From Opitutales bacterium (GTDB taxonomy: Bacteria > Verrucomicrobiota > Verrucomicrobiia > Opitutales > Opitutaceae), in the NCBI GenBank assembly GCA_021772595.1, contig JAJFLS010000002.1:1-7173 (forward strand): DNA of 7,173 nt. Direction: 5' to 3'. Below, in pieces: positions 1 to 7,000 of the stretch (position 1 is the first letter of the stretch; the number at the start of each line of letters is the position of its first letter). The notes below the pieces were generated by a model. That model did not search any database and was not told where the DNA came from. It saw only the letters and a list, made by a program, of their open reading frames with translations. Made by a program: the position numbers and the translations under genes.

Positions 1-507
1 CAAGGCCCGAAAATAGGAGGCGCCGAGAAACGAGACGACCTCATCGTAAGGCACCTTATTATTATTGAGCGGATAAAGCACCTTGAAACCCGCATAATCG
101 AGCGACGAGGAGAACGACCGCTGCCTTTCCAGATTCCTCAAATCGAAGAACTCGGGCATGTACGGAATCCGCTGAGCGTGCGTCGCCGTGAATTCGTTGA
201 AGGCGACCGGATCGTTGTAAAGGTAGCCGAGATGGTAGAACTGCACCTGAAACGGCATCCCCTCCCTCCTCCAGAAAGTGCCCTCCGGCACGATCCGTAT
301 CTTCCGGTAATCGTCGAAATTGAGATTGCGGAGCACCTCCGGGGTCGGCTTGCCGGCAGGCTTGTATTTCCGCTCAGACAGCTTTTCGGCCTGCTTTGCC
401 ACGTAGTCGAAATCGACTTCGAGACGCTTCATGGCATGGGCGGATAAGCACCCGATGAAAAAGACGAGAGCAGCCCGCGAAAGAAAATTTTTAGCAGTGA
501 GGAACAT
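1..507 (-). CDS. opgG: Glucan biosynthesis protein G (OpgG/MdoG), N-terminal part, cut by window edge
   Basis: This is a periplasmic protein for osmoregulated periplasmic glucans, the beta-1,2-linked glucose oligomers made by the OpgG/OpgH system. OpgG/OpgD proteins have more recently been recognised as beta-1,2-glucanase-like. The reverse strand from the ATG at 507 is open through 169 codons to the edge. Residues 1-25 form a Sec signal peptide (basic MFLTAKNFLSR, hydrophobic ALVFFIGCL, cleavage site SAHA). The mature start contains FDYVAKQAEKLSERKYKP, then VLRNLNFDDYRKIR, PFQVQFYHLGYLYNDPV, YAGFKVLYPLN and FLGASYFRAL. Order and spacing match the N-terminal beta-sandwich domain of E. coli MdoG as I remember it. 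The family is about 500 residues long, so roughly the last two thirds lie outside. Upstream codons stay open without a stop for some distance, but the signal peptide fixes the start. No opgH is visible. The gene is divergent from the efflux operon. OpgD is a close paralogue and cannot be excluded from this part alone. Confidence 0.93.
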   Translation of the reverse strand, partial: MFLTAKNFLSRAALVFFIGCLSAHAMKRLEVDFDYVAKQAEKLSERKYKPAGKPTPEVLRNLNFDDYRKIRIVPEGTFWRREGMPFQVQFYHLGYLYNDPVAFNEFTATHAQRIPYMPEFFDLRNLERQRSFSSSLDYAGFKVLYPLNNNKVPYDEVVSFLGASYFRAL

Positions 508-510
508 CAG

Positions 511-526
511 CCAGAAATTGGTCTGG
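511..526 (-). promoter_or_regulatory. Small inverted repeat in the opgG leader
   Basis: The arms CCAGA (511-515) and TCTGG (522-526) are perfect inverted repeats around a 6-nt loop. On the minus strand the repeat ends 3 nt before the opgG ATG. It occupies the place where a Shine-Dalgarno site would be, and none is seen there. A 5-bp stem is weak and could be chance, so a role in translation initiation is only a possibility. Confidence 0.25.
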
Positions 527-710
527 TAATCTATTATGTATGAGACGCAGGCAGCACCGATGATCCGGTTTGGTCTCGGATTCAACGGAAGTGTCCCAAG
601 CGGATCAACCCCGCAAGAAGGAAATGAGTTATGTTGGTTAGGAGATTGGTAGGTCGATCGCTCTAGGACCATGAGCAGCCGTGCGGGTTCTCGATGGGCG
701 AAGATTATCC

Positions 711-738
711 TTGCATTCATTCAAACGTTTGTTTGAAT
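711..738 (+). promoter_or_regulatory. Weak candidate promoter of the tetR-efflux operon
   Basis: TTGCAT (711-716) and TTGAAT (733-738) are separated by 16 bp and match the sigma-70 -35 and -10 consensus at 3 of 6 and 4 of 6 positions. Transcription would then begin near 745, leaving a leader of about 17 nt that contains the AAGGA ribosome binding site. The inverted repeat at 719-738 lies across the spacer and -10, the usual place for an autorepressor operator. The hexamers alone are too poor to be convincing; the arrangement is what supports them. Confidence 0.3.
719..738. promoter_or_regulatory. Probable TetR-family operator (8 bp inverted repeat)
   Basis: The arms ATTCAAAC (719-726) and GTTTGAAT (731-738) are perfect inverted repeats around a 4-nt spacer GTTT. 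The inner bases AAACGTTT (723-730) form a second, overlapping palindrome. The site ends 23 bp before the start of the TetR-family gene. TetR dimers typically bind imperfect or perfect palindromes of 15-25 bp in front of their own gene, and AAACGTTT-type cores are common among them. Binding here would block the only promoter seen for the four-gene operon. It may also influence opgG, but its start is more than 200 bp away. Confidence 0.7.
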
Positions 739-750
739 TTGTGGACTGCC

Positions 751-758
751 AAGGAAAG
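751..758 (+). promoter_or_regulatory. Ribosome binding site deciding the tetR start
   Basis: AAGGAAAG lies with its AAGGA core 6 nt before the ATG at 762. It is the only convincing Shine-Dalgarno sequence ahead of any gene start in the window. It selects this ATG over an in-frame GTG at 681, which would place the operator inside the coding region. Confidence 0.7.
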
Positions 759-761
759 TTG

Positions 762-1406
762 ATGAACGATACTCAAATAAAGATCATTGAAGCCGCGGAA
801 ATCGAATTCGCGGAAATGGGCTACGGAGGCGCTTCTGTACGAGACATCACCAAACGCGCCGGGGTAAACATCGCCGCGATCAACTATCACTTCGGGTCCA
901 AGGAGGTTCTGTTCAAAGAGATGGTTCGTTATCGAATAGAGCCAATAAATCGCGTGCGAATCGATCTGCTTGAAGCGGCCTTGGCTGAAAACGTCAATCG
1001 GCCGCTCGCATTGGTAGAGATCGTCGATATCATCATTCGGCCGCTACTAACCAAGTTTATCTCAGAAAGCTGCGAGGACTTTCGCTTTATGCGAGCGATG
1101 GGCAAAGGAATGGACGAAAACAACAGTTTCATGAAGGAACTGCACGAAGACATTCTCAAAGAGGTCGTCACTAAATTCTCGAAAGCGATTTCCGATTCGC
1201 TCGGGAATCCGGGACTCGAGAAGACCGCTTACGGAATGCATTTTTTATCCTGCACGATCGCGGGAGTAATGATGCAGCACACGCGTTTAAAGTTTATGTC
1301 AGACGGGAAAATCGACCTGAACGACATCGACGGGCTATGCGATCATCTCGTCGCATTCATCACTGCCGGCCTAAAAGCGGCAGCCGAAGTGAATTCGAAA
1401 AATTGA
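762..1406 (+). CDS. TetR/AcrR-family transcriptional repressor
   Basis: A 214-residue regulator of the usual TetR length. Residues 5-51 are the DNA-binding domain: helix 1 IIEAAEIEFAEMGY, then the helix-turn-helix from V26 to F44 with ASVRDITKRAGV followed by the recognition helix AAINYHFGSKE, which is close to the TetR consensus. Residues from about 55 to 210 are helical and form the ligand-binding and dimerisation part. The tail LVAFITAGLKAA is typical of the family. The domain pattern resembles CecR/YbiH-like members, but I cannot assign a subgroup. The ATG at 762 is chosen because AAGGAAAG precedes it and helix 1 begins at once; the longer GTG form (681) adds 27 residues unlike the family. 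The gene ends 4 bp before the outer-membrane factor gene, and an inverted repeat stands just upstream. It therefore probably represses itself and the efflux genes until an inducer, perhaps a pump substrate, binds. Confidence 0.93.
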   Translation: MNDTQIKIIEAAEIEFAEMGYGGASVRDITKRAGVNIAAINYHFGSKEVLFKEMVRYRIEPINRVRIDLLEAALAENVNRPLALVEIVDIIIRPLLTKFISESCEDFRFMRAMGKGMDENNSFMKELHEDILKEVVTKFSKAISDSLGNPGLEKTAYGMHFLSCTIAGVMMQHTRLKFMSDGKIDLNDIDGLCDHLVAFITAGLKAAAEVNSKN

Positions 1407-1410
1407 TACA

Positions 1411-2799
1411 ATGAAAACTTTTCTAACACGTTGGGGATTCATTTCGGGAGCGACGCTTCTTATAGCTGGATGCGCGACCGCTCCGGTAAAACCGCAAAGC
1501 GTATCCCTGCCTGGAATTGACGAAGAATTCGAGCTGGAGACGCACTCCGAAGAGGAACCTTCGTCACGCTGGGCTCAGCGCTTCGGAGACGAAACGCTGA
1601 ACGATCTGATCGCGGAAGCTCTGGAAGCTAATATCGGTCTTGAAGCAGCTGAAGCGAACGCTCGAGCCGTCGAAGCGGCCGCTCGGATATCGGGTTCGCT
1701 AAGGTACCCAGGCGTTTCGCTTGGCCTGAATTCCGCTCGGCAGCAAAGCCGTTTCTCCTTTCTGAACTTCCAGGAGATCGAGACCGAATCGCATTCTCTA
1801 ACGCTTGGCTCCCAATGGGAAGTCGATCTTTGGGGACGCTTGCGAAAATCGCACGCTTCGGGCCTGGCCAATCTCGAAGCCGCCCAGGCGGATGTCGCTG
1901 CGTTGAAACTCTCTATCGCCGGCCAAGTCGCGAAATCGTGGTTCAATGTTTTGGAGGCAGACCAGCAATGGCGGCTCGGCATGGACTCGTCCGCATCGCT
2001 CGAGAGGAAGCTCGCTTCGCTCGAGCGACGTTACGAACGCGGTCTTGTCACCAGTTTAGACTTACGTTTAACGAGAGCCCAAGCCGCTTCGAGCCGGGCG
2101 ATCGCCCAGCAGCGCAAAACGATTCTCAACAGCTCCAAACGCGCTCTTGAAATTTTGCTGGGCCGCTATCCTTCCGCAAGCCGGGAAAGCGAACAAGCGC
2201 TTCCGCAGATCGACGAAAACGTCCCTTCCGGCCTCCCCTCTTCTCTGGTCGCTCGGAGGCCAGATCTCTATGCGGCTGAACGCCGCCTCGCTGCCAGTCT
2301 CGCTCAAAGCGATGCCGCCGGACGAAATTGGCTTCCGCAGCTGAATCTCACGGGAAGCACCGGCACGACGAGCGACCAGTTGAAGGACCTCCTAGACACA
2401 GATTTCTCGATCTGGTCCCTAGCCGGAGATATCGCGACAAACCTTTTTGCCGCAGGGCGCTTGCAGGCCGAGCGAGATCAGGCCAAGGCCTTGGCCGAAG
2501 TCCAGCTCGCTCAATATCGAAGCGCTGCATTGGGCGCCTTTCAAGAGGTCGAGAACGCTCTAGCTTCCGAATCCGATCTGGCTCAACTGACCGAAGACAC
2601 CGCCTTAGCGGCCTACGAGAATCAAAAGGCCGAGGACCTCGCCTGGGATCAATACGAGCGCGGGCTCATCGACATAACCTCTCTGCTCGACGCTCAACGC
2701 CGTTCCGACGAAAGCGCCAGTCAGCTCATTTCCATCCAAAATCAACGCTTGCAAAACCGCATCGATCTCCACCTCGCGCTTGGAGGAGATTTCGAGTGA
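1411..2799 (+). CDS. Outer-membrane efflux lipoprotein, NodT/OprM type (TolC-like)
   Basis: This is the outer-membrane exit channel of the tripartite pump, working as a trimer with a beta-barrel and a long periplasmic alpha-barrel. Its 462 residues match the family length. The N-terminus is a lipoprotein signal: MKTFLTRWGF, a hydrophobic run, then lipobox IAGC with the lipidated cysteine at C21. Two OEP repeats follow. The first has FGDETLNDLIAEAL (about residues 56-70) and the family hallmark SQWEVDLWGRLR (134-145). The second has SSLVARRPDLYAAERRL (277-293) and LLDAQR near the end. Helices between them, such as LRLTRAQAASSRAIAQQRK, are coiled-coil forming. The C-terminus IDLHLALGGDFE is typical of NodT-type proteins. 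The gene starts 4 bp after the repressor stop. No clear Shine-Dalgarno site is present, so translational coupling to tetR is likely. Substrate is unknown; the channel itself is not usually selective. Confidence 0.95.
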   Translation: MKTFLTRWGFISGATLLIAGCATAPVKPQSVSLPGIDEEFELETHSEEEPSSRWAQRFGDETLNDLIAEALEANIGLEAAEANARAVEAAARISGSLRYPGVSLGLNSARQQSRFSFLNFQEIETESHSLTLGSQWEVDLWGRLRKSHASGLANLEAAQADVAALKLSIAGQVAKSWFNVLEADQQWRLGMDSSASLERKLASLERRYERGLVTSLDLRLTRAQAASSRAIAQQRKTILNSSKRALEILLGRYPSASRESEQALPQIDENVPSGLPSSLVARRPDLYAAERRLAASLAQSDAAGRNWLPQLNLTGSTGTTSDQLKDLLDTDFSIWSLAGDIATNLFAAGRLQAERDQAKALAEVQLAQYRSAALGAFQEVENALASESDLAQLTEDTALAAYENQKAEDLAWDQYERGLIDITSLLDAQRRSDESASQLISIQNQRLQNRIDLHLALGGDFE

Positions 2800-2834
2800 G
2801 AGCGACGTATTCAATTTATTAAAACAAACATAAC

Positions 2835-4061
2835 ATGACCGAGAAAAAAGAATCTTTCATCGTTTGGTTTCTCAAATATGTGCTTCCGCCCATCGCGATA
2901 GTTACGCTAGCCCTATTAGTTGTGGGGCTCGCAATTACATTGGCGCCCAAACCTGACAAGAAAGCGCCTTCCACAATTCTTCCAACAGTCGAAATCTTCG
3001 AAGCGAAGTCAGCCTCGCTGGTCCTCGAAGCGAAAAGCCAAGGAACCGTCCAGTCGCGAACGGAGACCTTGCTCGTGGCCGATGTCTCCGGCCGCATCCA
3101 GTCGATTTCCAACGCCTTTTTCGCGGGAGGCTATTTCAAGAAAGGCGATCCGCTTATTGAAATCGATCCGATCGATTATCGAGCGAATCTCTCCGCGGCT
3201 AAAAGTCGCTACGCCGAAGCCCGCCTCGCTTACGAACAAGAGAAAGCTCTATCGGAACAGGCTATCGAAGACTGGGAAGAACTGGGCAAAGGCGAAGGCT
3301 CTGATCTCGCGCTCAGGAAACCGCAGCTAGAGCGCGCAAAAGCGCTTTTCGAATCGGCTGAAGTTGGTATCGAAATGGCCGAACGCGATCTGGAACGAAC
3401 CGTTGTCAAAGCTCCTTACGACGGACGCATTCGCGAGAAGTTCGTGGACATTGGCCAGAACGTATCCGCGCGTCAAAGTCAACTCGCTCGTATCTACTCG
3501 ACCGATACGGCTGAAGTGCGATTGCCGATCGCGCTGAGCGATATCCAATATCTGGATCTTCCTGAATCCTACAGTAATATCTCGCGCGGCAAGCCCAAAC
3601 CGAAAGTCAGGATTAGCGCCAAGTACGGCGAGAAGATGCATACTTGGGAAGGCGTCATCGACCGAACGGAAGGCGCCATCGACTCGCAAACGCGGCTCTC
3701 CTACGTGGTCGCGCAAATCGATAAACCTTATGAGAAAATCTCCGGGAGCGATCGACCTCCGTTGAAGGTTGGCCTCTTCGTTGACGCGGCAATCGAAGGA
3801 AAGCGCATTCCCTCCGCGATCCGAATCCCGCGCCAAGCCTTGCGGGAGGACGATACGGTTTACGTCGTGGACAACGAAAATCGTTTGGAATTCAAAACCG
3901 TTAGTGTTTACAAAACCGATACGGAATGGGCGATCATAACTGGCGGCCTCGACGATGGAGATCGAGTTTGTTTGACGCCTCTTGAATACGCAGTGATGGG
4001 CATGCAGGTCGAACTGGATGCGGAAACGAAGATCGATCTCGAATCGGTCCACACCAATTAG
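2835..4061 (+). CDS. RND efflux membrane fusion protein (periplasmic adaptor)
   Basis: This is the adaptor linking the inner-membrane pump to the outer-membrane channel, 408 residues. It has an uncleaved anchor helix (about residues 9-37, FIVWFLKYVLPPIAIVTLAL onward) rather than a lipobox, so it is held in the inner membrane with the rest in the periplasm. The first half of the lipoyl domain runs about 66-110 (SQGTVQSR, VSGRIQSI, FFAGGYFKKGDPLIEID), followed by IDPIDYRANL (110-119) at the start of the alpha-hairpin (about 117-185, LEAR-like coiled coil). The second lipoyl half carries TVVKAPYDGRI (189-199). The beta-barrel and membrane-proximal domains follow, with VGLFVDA (312-318) and IPRQAL (331-336). 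It lies 35 bp after the outer-membrane factor gene. The leader is A/T-rich with no Shine-Dalgarno site, unlike the GC-richer genes around it. The order channel-adaptor-pump in one operon supports the role. Confidence 0.95.
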   Translation: MTEKKESFIVWFLKYVLPPIAIVTLALLVVGLAITLAPKPDKKAPSTILPTVEIFEAKSASLVLEAKSQGTVQSRTETLLVADVSGRIQSISNAFFAGGYFKKGDPLIEIDPIDYRANLSAAKSRYAEARLAYEQEKALSEQAIEDWEELGKGEGSDLALRKPQLERAKALFESAEVGIEMAERDLERTVVKAPYDGRIREKFVDIGQNVSARQSQLARIYSTDTAEVRLPIALSDIQYLDLPESYSNISRGKPKPKVRISAKYGEKMHTWEGVIDRTEGAIDSQTRLSYVVAQIDKPYEKISGSDRPPLKVGLFVDAAIEGKRIPSAIRIPRQALREDDTVYVVDNENRLEFKTVSVYKTDTEWAIITGGLDDGDRVCLTPLEYAVMGMQVELDAETKIDLESVHTN

Positions 4062-4084
4062 ACGAATCTTCAACCAAGAATATA

Positions 4085-7000
4085 GTGATAGCCTGGTTCA
4101 CAAGAAACGGAGTCGCCGCTAATCTCATCATGCTGCTCCTCGTAGCGGGAGGACTCGCTTCGTATTTCACCGTCAAGCGCGAGCTCTTCCCGCAATTCTC
4201 ATTGGACATAGTGACTGTTCGGGTCCCCTACCTCGGCGCCTCGCCGGAAGAAGTCGAGGAATCGGTTGTCATTCGCATCGAGGAGGCAATCCAATCTGTC
4301 GACGGCATCAAAGAGATAAACTCCGTCGCCCAGGAAGGCTACGGCTCGGTAACGGCGACGATCAACAAGGGTTACGATATCGCTAAAATTAAGGACGACA
4401 TAAAGACGCGCGTCGATGCGATCATCACTTTCCCGGTCGATACGGAGCGTCCGATCATCGATGAGCCACTCATTCAAAAGGACGTCATCCGCGTTTCGGT
4501 CTTCGGTGAGACGAGCGAAAAGGAAATCAAGAAAATCGCCGATCGGGTTCGTGATGAGCTGGTGGAGATAGAGGGCATTAGTCAAGCCGAAGTCCAAGGC
4601 GTGCGTGACTACGAAATTTCGATCGAAGTATCCGAATTCACGCTACGCAACTACGGCCTCACTTTCGATCAAGTCGTTCAAGCCGTTCGTTCGAGTTCTC
4701 TCGATCTTCCCGGTGGACTGATCAAAGCCGACGGTGGCGAGATCTCGTTGCGAACAAAGGAGCAGGATTATGTCGGCACTGATTTCCAGGACATCGCGCT
4801 AATCACGAATCCGGATGGCGGCAAACTGTACTTGCGAGACGTCGCGACGATCAAAGACGGATTCGCGGATCAGGACATGGTCACGAAGTTCAACGGGAAG
4901 CCTGCTGCGATTATTCTCGTGCGTGAGGTCGGGTCGGAGAATCCGCTAGAGATTTCGAAAATGGTGTACGACTATGTCGAGAACGCATCCGAGACTTGGC
5001 TGCCGGATGGCGTTGAGCTAGAGGCGTGGAGCGATTCCTCATTCTACCTGCAAGGTCGCATCGATATGCTAATGAATAATGGCCTCTTGGGTTTCGGACT
5101 CGTATTGATAACGCTCGCCATTTTTCTCAGGCCGTCGCTCGCGTTCTTCGTCGCCATCGGAATTCCGGTCAGCTTTCTCGCTACGCTCGCGATTGCTCCA
5201 TTGATCGGCATTACGATCAATCTTCTTTCGCTCTTCGCATTCATTCTGGTACTTGGAATCGTAGTGGACGACGCGATCGTCGTCGGCGAAAGCGTTTTCA
5301 CGGAATTCCAAAAAGGTGGTCCCGGAGCCGACAGCGCCGTACGGGGAGCTAAGCTAGTTTCGATGCCGGTGACCTTCGCGGTCATCACGACCGCCGTTGC
5401 TTTCATTCCCGTTTTCTTTCTCCCAGGAATGGTCGGGAAGTTCATGCATGGGATTCCCATCGTCGTCATTCCCACCCTGATTTTCTCGCTCGTGCAGAGT
5501 AAACTCGTTTTGCCCTACCATCTTTCGCTCTGTCATGTCGGGGACAAGGAAGGCCGCGAAAAGCTCAATCCTCTCTCGAGGGTTCAGCGAAAGTTCTCCG
5601 ACGGGATGGAGCGATTCGTCGAAAATGTCTACATGCCCACGCTCGACAAGGCTCTCAAGTTTCGCTGGATGACACTCGCGCTTTTCCTCGCTATGCTGAT
5701 TTTTTCCGGTGCTCTGGTTATCTTCGGAGCGGTGCGCTTCGTCTTTTTCCCCAGCGTGCCATCGGACTACATTTTCTTGGAGCTCAACATGGCTGAAGGA
5801 ACGCCTTTGACCGAAACTCGAAAAGCTATCCAGCATATCGATGATGCGTTGAAGGAAATTTCCGAAGAGGAAATCGCAAAAGGCATGATTGATCCAGTGA
5901 AGAACAAAGGCGTCTTCCTCGGCTACAGTGTCCTTGCGGGTGGACCCAATCCAACGTCTTTTAGCAGCGGAGGCAATATTGGCTCGATCATTCTGGAACT
6001 GTCGAAAGGCGAGCTTAGGGATTCCGATGCAGACCAAATTGCCAAGGCCTGGCGAGAAAAGGTGGGCGAAATACCGGGAGCACGGAAGCTGAACTTTCTC
6101 TCCAGCGCCTCTGGTCCTGTGGGCCTACCGGTGGACATCCGATTGACCGGACGGAATTTCCGCGACCTGAAAGCCGCATCCTTGGAAATCCAAGACGAGC
6201 TCAAGCAGTACGAGGGACTCCTCGATATTCGGGACACCTATTCGGAAGGAAAACGGGAACTCAAAGTGTCGCTCAAAGATAACGCCCGCGCGCTCGGTCT
6301 CACAGCGGCCGATCTCGGTCGCCAGATTCGCCACGCCTTTTATGGAGCAGAAGCGCAGCGTGTCCAGCGCGACAAGGAAGACATTCGCGTGATGATCCGC
6401 TATCCGAAGGAGGAACGCGAATCGCTCGGCAACCTGGAAAACATGCGCATAGTCGCTCCCAACGGAGCCCGCATTCCGATTTCCGAAGTGGCAGACCTGA
6501 ATTACGGGATCGGCTATCCAGCGATTTCTCGACTCGATCGCCAGCGCATCATCAGCGTGCAAGCCGACGCGGATAAGGAAGCCGCCAATACAGACGCAAT
6601 CAACACCGCTTTGTACGGATCGTATCCGGGCGACCCAAACAGTATTCTTGGCGGCGTGCTCGCGAAGTATCCAGGAGTATCGCCCATCAAGGGAGGCGAA
6701 GCCAAGGATATGGAGGAAGCTTTGCCCGCGATGTTGGGTGGAATGCTTCTGGTCGTGGTCCTGATATACACGCTTCTCGCTATTCCGTTTAAAAGCTATC
6801 TTCAACCGATGATCGTCATCTGCGTGATTCCGTTTGGAATCGGTGGCGCGATCTACGGGCATCTGATTACGTTTCAAGATCTGAGCCTCCTCTCCGTTCT
6901 CGGCATCATCGCCATGTCCGGCGTGGTGGTAAATGACTCGCTTGTATTGGTCGAGCGGATCAATCGGCTTCGGGCCGGAGGAATGTCGCTTTTCGAAGCC

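Noticed and set aside
178..447. 89-residue plus-strand frame
   Set aside because: It is antisense to opgG, whose reverse-strand frame has a signal peptide and clear family motifs. This frame has none.
533..538. CATAAT on the minus strand as a -10 box for opgG
   Set aside because: It matches the consensus at 5 of 6 positions and lies about 31 nt before the ATG, but no acceptable -35 is found at 16-18 bp spacing.
2328..2822. 164-residue plus-strand frame within the outer-membrane factor gene
   Set aside because: It is an Arg/Ser-rich out-of-frame reading of a gene whose own frame carries the NodT motifs to its C-terminus.
2800..2834. Possible terminator between the outer-membrane factor and adaptor genes
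   Set aside because: No GC-rich inverted repeat is present; the region is only A/T-rich, so the operon is not obviously interrupted here.
3160..3186. Clustered ATCGAT/GATCG words that look like a short repeat
   Set aside because: They encode the conserved adaptor stretch EIDPIDYRA, and GAT-CGA-type words are frequent throughout the window, so codon use explains them.
3327..4073. 248-residue minus-strand frame opposite the adaptor gene
   Set aside because: It is a shadow caused by codon bias of the adaptor gene (few reverse-strand stop codons). Its translation has no recognisable domain.
5354..6037. 227-residue minus-strand frame opposite the pump gene
   Set aside because: It is antisense to an intact, highly conserved RND frame, and its composition (rich in H, R, E, D) is typical of a shadow.
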